From Pseudomonadota bacterium (GTDB lineage: Bacteria; Pseudomonadota; Alphaproteobacteria; Rhizobiales; Xanthobacteraceae): a stretch of DNA of 64,000 bases. The translations under genes were made by a program, and so were the position numbers. The notes beneath the pieces were generated by a model. It ran no database searches and was not told the DNA's origin. It saw only the letters and a program-made list of their open reading frames with translations. Of this stretch, positions 45,069 to 52,776 are shown piece after piece. The number at the start of each line of letters is the position of its first letter. Position 1 is the first letter of the stretch. The DNA lies in the NCBI GenBank assembly GCA_023388935.1, contig JAEWFG010000397.1, forward strand, positions 1 to 64,000. The letters are read 5' to 3'.

Positions 45069-45722
45069 TCATCCTGGCTGCGCGCCACCTACCTTTCCGA
45101 TGAAATTGCCGGCGACGCTGAGCGAACCGTCAGCGAGCGCCAGAGGCAGCGCCGCAAGCCGCCGCGGCGCCGGCCCGAACACGACCTGCGCGCCCGCGCG
45201 GGGATCGTATTCGGAGTTGTGACACATACACTTGAATACCTCCTTGTCGCCGACATCGCTCTTCACCCAGGCGGTGACGGGACAGCCGGCATGGGCGCAG
45301 ATCGCCGAATAGGCGATGATGCCGTCGATGGCGCGCGAGCGTGTCTGCTCGTCGAGTTCGGCGGGATCGAGCCGGATGATCAGGATCTCGTTGAGCCGCG
45401 AGGCGCTGCGCACGACCGACGTCTTGGCATCCTTCGGCCAGGCATGAACCGGCGGTCCACCGGCCGGTAGATCGGCTGCGGTGATGAGCTTTCCTTCCTG
45501 GTCGCCTTCCGAGAACACGAGCAGATCGCCCTTCTGCGGCCGTTCGTCGGAGCCGGGCGGATCCTCGCCCGCGTGCACCTGTGCTGAACAGCCGAGGCAT
45601 GCGGTGGTGGCGAGCGCGCCGAGCAGAAGTGCTCGCCGCGTTTGCTCCGCGCACCTATCGGCTTCAGGTTCCACACTGTTCTCGAAGGATGAGGAAGTGA
45701 TGTTGAACGATGCGCGTGACAT
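45069..45722 (-). CDS. exported Rieske [2Fe-2S] protein
   Basis: A 217-residue protein with the Rieske ligand boxes CAHAGC (Cys142, His144, with Cys147) and CMCH (Cys165, with Cys167, His168), the extra cysteines giving the usual disulfide. The N-terminus has TRRALLLGALATTACLGC at 28-45, a Tat-like and lipobox-like leader. Tethering in the membrane is plausible. It lies 117 bases upstream of the third quinoprotein, same strand, and could be its electron partner. An earlier TTG start at 45758 is possible. Confidence 0.82.
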   Translation of the reverse strand: MSRASFNITSSSFENSVEPEADRCAEQTRRALLLGALATTACLGCSAQVHAGEDPPGSDERPQKGDLLVFSEGDQEGKLITAADLPAGGPPVHAWPKDAKTSVVRSASRLNEILIIRLDPAELDEQTRSRAIDGIIAYSAICAHAGCPVTAWVKSDVGDKEVFKCMCHNSEYDPRAGAQVVFGPAPRRLAALPLALADGSLSVAGNFIGKVGGAQPG

Positions 45723-45993
45723 GCCTGCTAGCAGGCGCTGCAACTCTGCCGAAAACAAGGCGGAGAATTGGCACCGCAGTGCATCAATATGGATTCACTC
45801 GCTTTGATTGAGAACGACTGAACGCATTCAAACGCGTTTTTGCGATTTCAACGCCGCACCGCGCAATCGGCATGATGATTTTGCAGACCAGACCGACAAT
45901 GATGGAATTGGTACTCGCGTTATTGATCGCGCAAAGCAACCCAGGAAAGCAATCCAGGAGTGACTGCACGTTTTGCGGGCACGCCTACCGCGT

Positions 45994-46458
45994 TCAGCCT
46001 CTGAGCACATGACGCGGCGAAGCGACGAAGCCTGCGACCGTCGCCGATGCCATTTCAAAACTGTCGGCGATGCGCCGCGCCTTGTCGATGAAGAGCGCCG
46101 CGGCCGCGGGCGGGCAGACCTCGCGCGCAGTCTGTTCGAACAGGTCGAGCCAGCGATCGAAATGATCACCGACCAGTCTCAACGGCAGATGCGCCCGCAT
46201 CGGCGAACCATGGTAGCGGCCGCTCATGAGCACGACCGACGACCAGAAATCCCTGAGCTTGGCGAGATGCTCGTCCCAATTCTGCACGATCGCGAAGACC
46301 GGCCCCAGCAGCGCGTCCTCGCGAACACGTCCGTAGAAACGGGTGACGAGTTCCCCGATCATCTCTTCCGTGATCCCGGTACGCTCGATCGCATCCTGGG
46401 CCAGCAGGTTCCGCCGCGCCGTCGCCGCCTCGCGCTCGGCGTTCAGTCGATCCGACAT
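45994..46458 (-). CDS. group III truncated haemoglobin
   Basis: A 154-residue 2-on-2 globin. The stretch DALLGPVFAIVQNWDEHLAK, then LRDFWSSVVLMSGRYHGSPM and LPLRLVGDHFDRWL, follows class III globins, with the proximal His in the LRLVGDHFDRW region of the F helix. Such proteins bind O2, NO or CO, and in rhizobia are linked to microaerobic or NO handling. It is a single gene; the neighbours on each side show no functional tie. Confidence 0.88.
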   Translation of the reverse strand: MSDRLNAEREAATARRNLLAQDAIERTGITEEMIGELVTRFYGRVREDALLGPVFAIVQNWDEHLAKLRDFWSSVVLMSGRYHGSPMRAHLPLRLVGDHFDRWLDLFEQTAREVCPPAAAALFIDKARRIADSFEMASATVAGFVASPRHVLRG

Positions 46459-46596
46459 ATGCTATGTTATCCGTTCCGTTGTTCCAGCAAGCCATTCCCT
46501 CGACACAGTCGAGCCAATTGCGCGCTGCGTCTTTGTTGCAGCGCAAATTGCGAGGGTCCGGCGGCGGACGGTGCACGCCCGCCGCCTGCGCCTTGA

Positions 46597-47448
46597 TCAG
46601 GCGGTATAAGTGTAGAAGCCCTGCCCGCTCTTGCGGCCGAGATGGCCCGCATCGACCATTTCCTTGAGCAAGGGGGCTGGACGGTATTTGGGGTCATTGA
46701 AGCCTTTATAAAAGACCTCCATGACCGAAAGCATGGTGTCCAGCCCGACGAGATCGGCTAGCGCCAGAGGCCCGATCGGGTGGTTGCAGCCGAGTTTCAT
46801 GCCGGCGTCGATCTCTTCTGCCGTCGCGATCCCTTCCTGGAGCGCGAAGATCGCCTCGTTGATCATCGGACACAGGATGCGGTTGACGGCGAAGCCCGGG
46901 CTGTTCTTGGCTGTGATCGCCACCTTGCCGACGCGCTTGGCGAAATCCAGCGCCTTGGCATGGGTGTCGTCGGAGGTCTGCAGGCCGCGAATGAGTTCCA
47001 GCAGCGCCATCACCGGCACCGGGTTGAAGAAGTGCATGCCGATGAAGCGATCGGGGCGATCGGTTGCGGCGGCGAGCTTCGTGATTGAGATCGAGGACGT
47101 GTTGGTCGCAACCAGCGTGCGCGGCGACAGCGTCGCGCAGAGGTCCTTCAGGATCTTGATCTTGAGCTCCTCATTCTCGGTCGCGGCCTCGATCACCAGG
47201 TCGCAATTGGCGAGCTTCGCCCGGTCGGTCGTGCCGGTGATGCGCTTGAGCGTCGCCTCGCGATCCGCCGTCGACATCTTCTCCTTCTTGACAAGGCGCT
47301 CCAGGCTGCCGCCGACGGTCGAAATCCCGCGGTTCACCGCCGCATCGGAAATGTCGACCATCACGACCGAGAGCCCGGCCGCGGCACAGACCTGCGCGAT
47401 GCCATTCCCCATGGTCCCTGCCCCGATGATGCCAACGGTTTGGATCAT
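46597..47448 (-). CDS. hbdA: 3-hydroxybutyryl-CoA dehydrogenase
   Basis: A 283-residue NAD-dependent 3-hydroxyacyl-CoA dehydrogenase. The start is MIQTVGIIGAGTMGNGIAQ, with the dinucleotide-binding GxGxxG near residue 9, and the catalytic region GMHFFNPVPVM. The C-terminal domain motif is GLDTMLSVMEVFYKG. The ATG at 47448 (AAGGA before it) starts the Rossmann fold exactly; a 17-codon extension in frame is not needed. Role in butyrate or polyhydroxybutyrate metabolism. Confidence 0.93.
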   Translation of the reverse strand: MIQTVGIIGAGTMGNGIAQVCAAAGLSVVMVDISDAAVNRGISTVGGSLERLVKKEKMSTADREATLKRITGTTDRAKLANCDLVIEAATENEELKIKILKDLCATLSPRTLVATNTSSISITKLAAATDRPDRFIGMHFFNPVPVMALLELIRGLQTSDDTHAKALDFAKRVGKVAITAKNSPGFAVNRILCPMINEAIFALQEGIATAEEIDAGMKLGCNHPIGPLALADLVGLDTMLSVMEVFYKGFNDPKYRPAPLLKEMVDAGHLGRKSGQGFYTYTA

Positions 47449-47847
47449 TGCTTCATATCCTTCATCCTTGCGGGCGTGCCAGCATCGGCCCGACCCCATT
47501 GTTCGTGATCAGGGTCTAGCACCGCCAGCGGGCGGGTACGACCTGATCTTGCAGCTTCCTTAAAGCAGTTATGTCGGGAATAAAGCCGCCTTTCGGGCGC
47601 GAAAGGGCACGAATTGGCAGTCTGGCGGACCGATTTGATCCATTTTTGCATCCAGTCCCGCCCCCCGGGCTGCGCGGCCGAGGAACGGCCAACAGGCCGG
47701 TCGTCGACACCCAGGCCCTCGACCGCAATTCCACAGCTTACGAATACAATCGCGAGATGCCGCTGCTTGACGCCGCGGTGGCAGCCAACAAATGATTCCA
47801 CCTGTCTCGCGAAACCAACCATTGTTGCGTGAACACCAGGAGGTATC
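47449..47847. other. intergenic region, nothing supported
   Basis: About 400 bases between the divergent hbdA and the DUF3551 gene. Several frames run through it but none has a convincing start or protein-like sequence. The promoters of both neighbours should be here. Confidence 0.4.
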
Positions 47848-48069
47848 ATGTCCAGACTTGTGATCGGCGCTACCCTCCTCATTCTGAGCTACACCGGAGC
47901 GAGCTCCGCCCAAGCGGATCGCTATTGCCTCCAGGGCGATCGGTGGGGATTTCCCGGCAATTGCGCCTTTTCGACAATGAGCCAGTGCCGAGCAACCGCC
48001 TCAGGCACGCGGGCATCTTGCGGCGCCAATCCACGCTATCTGCACCATCGTCGCGGGCAGCCCCGTTGA
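47848..48069 (+). CDS. DUF3551 family small exported protein
   Basis: A 73-residue protein preceded by AGGAGG. Signal peptide MSRLVIGATLLILSYTGASSAQA, then the family core with cysteines (YCLQGDRWGFPGNCAFSTMS, QCRATASGTRASCGANPRY). DUF3551 proteins are abundant in Bradyrhizobium and related genera; their role is unknown to me. Two pairs of cysteines suggest disulfides. Confidence 0.88.
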   Translation: MSRLVIGATLLILSYTGASSAQADRYCLQGDRWGFPGNCAFSTMSQCRATASGTRASCGANPRYLHHRRGQPR

Positions 48070-48342
48070 CGGCTTCGGCCGCCGCTCGCTCGAAAACGAC
48101 AAGTCACAGGCCAAAACGCTGAACTACGGTCCGCGGCCGCCCGCCCTGATCAGATCGAACGCGATCGACCGGAGACGACGAGCGGTTCGCCGCCCCCTCC
48201 GGCCAACCGCGGCATGCTTCTGGAACTTCCGCCGTGAATCGTGGTCTAGTCGGCGAAGGGACTATTGCCCACTCGCTGTGGCGAGAATACGCGAGGGTCC
48301 ACGGGAAGCAGCCGATTTGCTGCCGGGTATGGGGGCTTTTGA

Positions 48343-48714
48343 ATGGACGTGATCATCTACCACAATCCCGATTGCGGCACCTCGCGCACCACGCTTGCGA
48401 CGATCCGGAACGCCGGTATCGAACCGCACGTGATCGAATATTTGAAGACGCCGCCGTCACGAGCGCTGCTCCAGCAGCTCATCGCGCGCATGGGGATTTC
48501 GGCGCGCGAGACGGTTCGCGAAAAAGCGGCGCCCTATGCTGAGCTCGGGCTCGACAACGCGGCGCTGACCGACGATCAGCTGCTCGATGCGATGATGGCG
48601 CATCCGATCCTGATCAACCGACCGATCGTGGTGACGCCGAAGGGCGTAAAGCTCTGCCGCCCCTCCGAACTGGTGCTCGACCTGCTGCCGACGCCAAAGC
48701 GCCCGGCCGGATGA
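48343..48714 (+). CDS. arsC: arsenate reductase (glutaredoxin-type)
   Basis: A 123-residue ArsC-family enzyme. The catalytic Cys11 lies in YHNPDCGTSR and the anion-binding residues in HPILINRPIVVTPKG. It would reduce arsenate to arsenite with glutathione and glutaredoxin. No arsenite pump or ArsR lies nearby; its stop instead overlaps the start of tupB by four bases, suggesting cotranscription of arsenate reduction and an oxyanion permease. Confidence 0.92.
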   Translation: MDVIIYHNPDCGTSRTTLATIRNAGIEPHVIEYLKTPPSRALLQQLIARMGISARETVREKAAPYAELGLDNAALTDDQLLDAMMAHPILINRPIVVTPKGVKLCRPSELVLDLLPTPKRPAG

Positions 48715-49409
48715 ACGATTTCGCGCGATCCATCGTCGCCGCTCTCACGCTGATCGGCGAGGCCGACGCCGAGCTTCTGGGCATCGTCGGGTTGTCGGTG
48801 CGCGTCAGCCTGACGGCGAGCATCGTCGCGCTCCTGATCGGCGCCCCGATCGGGGTCCTGCTTGCGATTACCCGTTTCCGGGGACGGCAGGTCATCATCG
48901 TGCTGACCAATGCGCTGCTCGGCCTGCCGCCGGTCGTGGTCGGCCTCGCGCTCTATCTGCTGCTGTCACGGTCCGGCCCGCTCGGGGCGGCGGGACTGTT
49001 GTTCACGCCGACGGCCATGGTGATCGCGCAGACATTACTCGCCACCCCGATCGTGGTGGCGCTGGTGCACCGGCCGGCGAGCCTGCTGTGGGCGGAGTAT
49101 GGCGATCTGGCACGGATCGACGGACTGTCAGCCCTGCGCAGCATGGCACTCCTGTTCGCGCTCGGACGGACCTCCCTGCTGACGGCGTTTCTCGCGGCCT
49201 TCGGGCGCGCCATCGCGGAGGTCGGCGCGATCATCATCGTCGGCGGCAACATCCGCGGCTTCACGCGCACGATGACGACCGCGATAGCGTTGGAGACCAG
49301 CAAGGGCGATCTGTCGCTGGCGCTTGGGCTCGGGCTGATCCTGCTCGCGCTCAGCGTCGCCGTGTCGACCGTCGCCTTCCTGCTAGTGGGACGCGTTGGG
49401 GAAAAATAG
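48711..49409 (+). CDS. tupB: tungstate-type ABC transporter permease
   Basis: A 232-residue membrane permease that resembles TupB/WtpB-type oxyanion permeases: five hydrophobic segments, the coupling-loop region LARIDGLSALRSMALLFALGR and the motif IAEVGAIIIVGGNIRGFTRTM. It is cotranscribed with arsC (ATGA overlap). Its end overlaps the convergent tupA gene by 27 bases. No ATPase (tupC) is found nearby. Confidence 0.83.
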   Translation: MNDFARSIVAALTLIGEADAELLGIVGLSVRVSLTASIVALLIGAPIGVLLAITRFRGRQVIIVLTNALLGLPPVVVGLALYLLLSRSGPLGAAGLLFTPTAMVIAQTLLATPIVVALVHRPASLLWAEYGDLARIDGLSALRSMALLFALGRTSLLTAFLAAFGRAIAEVGAIIIVGGNIRGFTRTMTTAIALETSKGDLSLALGLGLILLALSVAVSTVAFLLVGRVGEK

Positions 49410-50192
49410 CTGCTCGCCGCCGACCTTGTAGCCCGCGATCGCATCCTGGCCCCTCGGCGAGATGAGCCAGTCGATAAAGGCCTGCCCGTCCTGCGCCTTC
49501 ACGTTCGAATGCTTTGCCGGATTCACCAGCATGACGCCGTACTGGTTGAAGAGCCGCTTGTCGCCCTCGGTCAGGATCGTGAGCTCGCCGCGATTCTTGA
49601 ATGACAGCCAGGTGCCGCGGTCCGACAGAAGATAGGCATTCGAGGACGAGGCCATGTTCAGCGCCGGACCCATGCCCTGGCCGATCTCACGATACCAAGC
49701 GTCCTTGCCGGTGCCGGGGTCGACCCCGGCCTCTTTCCATAATCTCAGCTCGGCGGCGTGCGTACCGGATCTGTCGCCGCGCGAGATGAACGGGGCCTTC
49801 GCCGCCGCGATCTTGCGCAGCGCCTCCGCAACGTCCTTGCTGCCGGCGATATGCGCGGGATCGGTTCTGGGTCCGATGATGACGAAGTCGTTGTACATGA
49901 CATCGAAGCGCTTCACGCCCTGCCCTTCGGACATGAACTTGTCCTCGGCGGCCCTGTCATGGACGAACACCACGTCGGCATCGCCCCGTCGCCCGATGTC
50001 GAGCGCTTGGCCGGTGCCGACTGCAACCACCTTCACATTGATACCCTCGGCCTTCGAGAACAGCGGCAGCAAATGACCGAACAGGCCGGACTGCTCCGTC
50101 GACGTCGTCGACGCCACGGTGATGGTGCGATCCTGCGCGAAGGCGATGGTGGACCAGAGCAGGAGCGCTCCGATGGCGGCAATTTTTCTCAT
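49383..50192 (-). CDS. tupA: tungstate-binding protein
   Basis: A 269-residue exported binding protein. After the signal peptide (MRKIAAIGALLLWSTIAFAQ) it reads ASTTSTEQSGLFGHLLPLF, the anion-binding TTSTxxSGL loop of TupA, and MYNDFVIIGPRTDP. The ATG at 50192 follows GAGGA. The family binds tungstate (or molybdate) for Mo/W enzymes, such as the aldehyde oxidoreductase at 40405. It is convergent with tupB, an unusual arrangement. Confidence 0.88.
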   Translation of the reverse strand: MRKIAAIGALLLWSTIAFAQDRTITVASTTSTEQSGLFGHLLPLFSKAEGINVKVVAVGTGQALDIGRRGDADVVFVHDRAAEDKFMSEGQGVKRFDVMYNDFVIIGPRTDPAHIAGSKDVAEALRKIAAAKAPFISRGDRSGTHAAELRLWKEAGVDPGTGKDAWYREIGQGMGPALNMASSSNAYLLSDRGTWLSFKNRGELTILTEGDKRLFNQYGVMLVNPAKHSNVKAQDGQAFIDWLISPRGQDAIAGYKVGGEQLFFPNASH

Positions 50193-50562
50193 CGATCGTC
50201 CTCGCGTCAGCTGCTTGACGCTCCAACCTACCCTCGGGAGAATGAGGCCGGGAACCCCGACGTTCGGCGCAGGCTCAACAGCCGGCCCAATATCGGACGA
50301 CGACGCGGTCAGCAAGTGCTGGCTTTCGAAGACAGCCTATCCAGGTTCGGATCAGCGGCACTGTGGGCGCAGTCACACAGGCGCCGGACAGGTAGCGCCG
50401 CGGCTTCATGACGATCGCAGCTTTCTCGATGATGGCCGATCGAGGGACGAACCTGACTTCACGCCTGCCTCACGCCTCTTAAACCGCGCGTGACCTCTCG
50501 GATGGCGCGGGAATATAGGGCGCGCAGTGCGATCCCTTCACTGGATCGCACTGGAGACTCCC
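50193..50562. other. intergenic region between tupA and the small exported gene
   Basis: 370 bases. Apart from the hairpin at 50525-50553 I see no supported gene. A tupA promoter on the minus strand is expected, and the promoter of the gene at 50563 on the plus strand. Confidence 0.4.
50525..50553 (+). promoter_or_regulatory. 11-bp hairpin directly before the RBS of a small exported gene
   Basis: An 11-bp perfect inverted repeat (CAGTGCGATCC / GGATCGCACTG) with a 7-base loop ends at 50553, and its right arm abuts the GGAG ribosome-binding site at 50553-50556, seven bases before the ATG. It could be an operator or a leader structure. Confidence 0.5.
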
Positions 50563-50814
50563 ATGATAAAGACAACCATCTTCACCGCCTTGCGACTCTC
50601 CCTCTCGCTCTCGCTCGCCATGACCGGTCCGGCGCAGGCGTGGGCCGGACCGGCTGGCGTCGCCGGCCTCGCGCCGCCGCCCAACGCAATCGCGCTCGTT
50701 CGCAAGGCGCATCCATCTATCCGCAACACTGAGCACGCACCCGTCAAGCGCCCCCCAACGATGCGCCTCCCCGATCGCGAGGAAGATCCCTTCGCGTCGA
50801 TGCATTTCGAATGA
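50563..50814 (+). CDS. small exported protein (83 residues), unknown function
   Basis: Signal peptide MIKTTIFTALRLSLSLSLAMTGPAQAWA followed by a proline-rich, basic mature part (GLAPPPNAIALVRKAHPSIR, EHAPVKRPPTMRLPDREEDP). GGAG precedes the ATG after a strong hairpin. No known family recognised. The next gene begins four bases after its stop in another frame. Confidence 0.65.
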   Translation: MIKTTIFTALRLSLSLSLAMTGPAQAWAGPAGVAGLAPPPNAIALVRKAHPSIRNTEHAPVKRPPTMRLPDREEDPFASMHFE

Positions 50815-50817
50815 AGG

Positions 50818-52410
50818 ATGCAAGATGATCGGCGTCGCGATTCGTGCGCGGTCCGAAGGCAAGACGGCAGTAGCGTTGGCTCTTGCGCGCGATGGATGCG
50901 TGGATGTTCTGCAATTGGTCCCACTCACATTGACATCGGTGTGAGGGCCGGGGCAGTTTTTCATATTGCTGGCGAATCAGCGATTGCCTTACGCCGAGTA
51001 CCTCTTGGACAACTCCCAGTGCTTGCGAGACTGATATCGTTGCTGCGCCGCATTCCCGCGGTGAAATGGGCGTTCACCAGGTTTCGGCTTTCGCCGCAAG
51101 GCGGCAGCATCGACGATGCGCCGGTCGCCATGGATGAGGCGCCTGCCCTCCGCGCCGACATCGCCGCTGCTTCTCCGGGCGCAGAGATCGCCGTTGCCCG
51201 ATTGCACGGCGCCTCAGACATCACGGCAACAGTCGCGGTCGATCAGACCGACGTTCCCGATATCGAGGAGAGCCCCTCCGCCGCACCGTCCGATATCAGC
51301 GCTGATGAGGATTCGTCTCGCGAGGTGCCGACCGGCATTGATCCGGTCGCGGTCGAGGGGTCTTCAATCCCTTCCGTAGAGGTCGAGAGCGAGCCGGTTG
51401 AAACCGCCGATCATATCGTCATCAGCGACGCATCCCCCGATAATGCTGCAGACGTCGAGCCGGTCAGCGCAGATGACTTCTTTGTTCCGCTCGCCGACCG
51501 CTTGAGCCCTGCGGCTGAATCTTCTGATCTCATCATCGCCGGCGCGCCGTCCCCCGAAACTGCCGCGGACGCCGAGCCTGTCAGCGTCGACGACGCTCCC
51601 ATGCCGCTCGTCGAGGCCGAAAGCTCGGCGGCTGACGTCTCCGATCTCATCATCGCCAGCGAGCCGTCCCCGGAAGCTACCGCGGAGGCCGAGCCGGTCA
51701 GCCTCGACGACGCTCCCGTAACGCTCGTCGAAGCCGAATGCCCGACGGCTGAGATCCCCGATCTCGTCATCGCGAGCGAGCCGTCCCCCGAAGCCGCAGC
51801 GGACGCCGAGCCTGTCAGCGTCGACGATACTCCGCTGCCGCTCGTCGAGGCCGAGAGCCCGGCGGCTGACATCTCCGATCTCGTCATCGCCAGTGATCCG
51901 TCTCCGAGCGTTGCCGCGGATGTAGCGCCGGACCCTGCAGACGATCCTTCGCCTGCCACGGCTGTCACCGCGGACGAAGTTCCGGCAACCTCTACAGACG
52001 CCGGTGCGAGCAGCGAGCCCGCTCCGGTTGTCGTGCCGCCTTCGCCAAAGCCCCGTCGGGCACCGAAAGCTCCGACGAGAGCCACTGATCCCGCTGATCG
52101 CGCTACGCTGATCCGGCAGCGCTGGGACGAGACAGGAATCAGGATGTGGAATCCGCGGCTTCATGGCACCGGCGATGCAACGCTGAATATCCAGGGACGC
52201 ATCGAGCTGCTGCCGCCCGAGCCCGGCGAGACGATGCCGCGATATGACAGGCTCGAATTCAAGATGCTGGGCGGGCAGATCGTCTGCGAGGGCGTCATCG
52301 TCGAGGCGCCCGTGCGGGCGGGCCATCGCAGCTTCACCCAGCTGGCCGAACCGCGGAACCACGACCGGGTCCGCGAACCGGTTCGGGAACGCCAGGCCGC
52401 GCTGGCCTGA
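50818..52410 (+). CDS. acidic tandem-repeat protein with a conserved C-terminal domain
   Basis: A frame of up to 530 residues. The N-terminal 41 or so residues look like out-of-frame sequence, so the true start is uncertain (GTG at 50941 or ATG near 51130 are candidates). A highly acidic Ala/Ser/Pro/Asp-rich central region contains 4.3 copies of a 39-residue repeat (51406-51912). The C-terminal about 100 residues look like a folded domain: LIRQRWDETGIRMWNPRLHG, TLNIQGRIELLPPEPGE and LEFKMLGGQIVCEGVIVEAP. I know no function for that domain; the repeats suggest a flexible linker or surface spacer. Confidence 0.7.
   Translation: MQDDRRRDSCAVRRQDGSSVGSCARWMRGCSAIGPTHIDIGVRAGAVFHIAGESAIALRRVPLGQLPVLARLISLLRRIPAVKWAFTRFRLSPQGGSIDDAPVAMDEAPALRADIAAASPGAEIAVARLHGASDITATVAVDQTDVPDIEESPSAAPSDISADEDSSREVPTGIDPVAVEGSSIPSVEVESEPVETADHIVISDASPDNAADVEPVSADDFFVPLADRLSPAAESSDLIIAGAPSPETAADAEPVSVDDAPMPLVEAESSAADVSDLIIASEPSPEATAEAEPVSLDDAPVTLVEAECPTAEIPDLVIASEPSPEAAADAEPVSVDDTPLPLVEAESPAADISDLVIASDPSPSVAADVAPDPADDPSPATAVTADEVPATSTDAGASSEPAPVVVPPSPKPRRAPKAPTRATDPADRATLIRQRWDETGIRMWNPRLHGTGDATLNIQGRIELLPPEPGETMPRYDRLEFKMLGGQIVCEGVIVEAPVRAGHRSFTQLAEPRNHDRVREPVRERQAALA
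51406..51912 (+). repeat. 117-bp tandem repeat inside the acidic protein
   Basis: Units begin at 51406, 51523, 51640, 51757 and (partial) 51874; each is 117 bp and encodes about 39 residues of the form xDLxIASEPSPEAAADAEPV, then SVDDAPxPLVEAESPAADI. Units differ by a few bases, so copies have begun to diverge. Such repeats often vary in number between strains. Confidence 0.85.
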
Positions 52411-52473
52411 TCCTTTCCTCCGCGACCATCATCGCGATGTGCTAGGCTGATGTCCCGGGACGGGAGATCGCAT

Positions 52474-52754
52474 ATGCGCGCAAGATCGTTGCCACTGGTC
52501 GTGATCGCCGCGCTCAGCATCTCGCAGCCAACCCTCGCCGCAGCAGGCAAGCGGCCACGCCATGCGCCCGCGGCCGCTCCTGCCGCCGATCCGGCCGCGC
52601 CCTACAAGGCCGACCGGCTCTCCTCACGCGGCGAGCCGATCCTCAATACCCCCGGACAGACCACTGTGCTGACGCGGCAAGTCCTCGACGACATGAACGC
52701 AACGAGTCTCAGGACGCCATGCGCTCGACGGCCGGCGTGACGATCGGGCGTTAG
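52474..52754 (+). pseudogene. TonB-dependent siderophore receptor remnant
   Basis: The ATG at 52474 follows GGGAG. The product begins with a signal peptide (MRARSLPLVVIAALSISQPT) and then DRLSSRGEPILNTPGQTTVL, TRQVLDDMNATSLR, the start of the plug domain of siderophore receptors. Near 52712 a frameshift occurs; in the next frame DAMRSTAGVTIGR continues the plug, then a stop at 52752-52754. The whole barrel is absent, so the gene is truncated. Between it and the esterase only 22 bases remain. Confidence 0.65.
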
Positions 52755-52776
52755 GCGTCCAGCTCTCCTTGCGCGC

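Noticed and set aside
45784..45969. 61-codon minus-strand ORF between the Rieske protein and the globin
   Set aside because: GTG start without a ribosome-binding site and no recognisable sequence.
51406..51912. CRISPR-like array
   Set aside because: Repeats are directly adjacent 117-bp coding units with no spacers.
51364..52362. Minus-strand repeat-rich ORF opposite the acidic protein
   Set aside because: It only reflects the tandem repeats on the other strand; the plus-strand version has the folded end domain.
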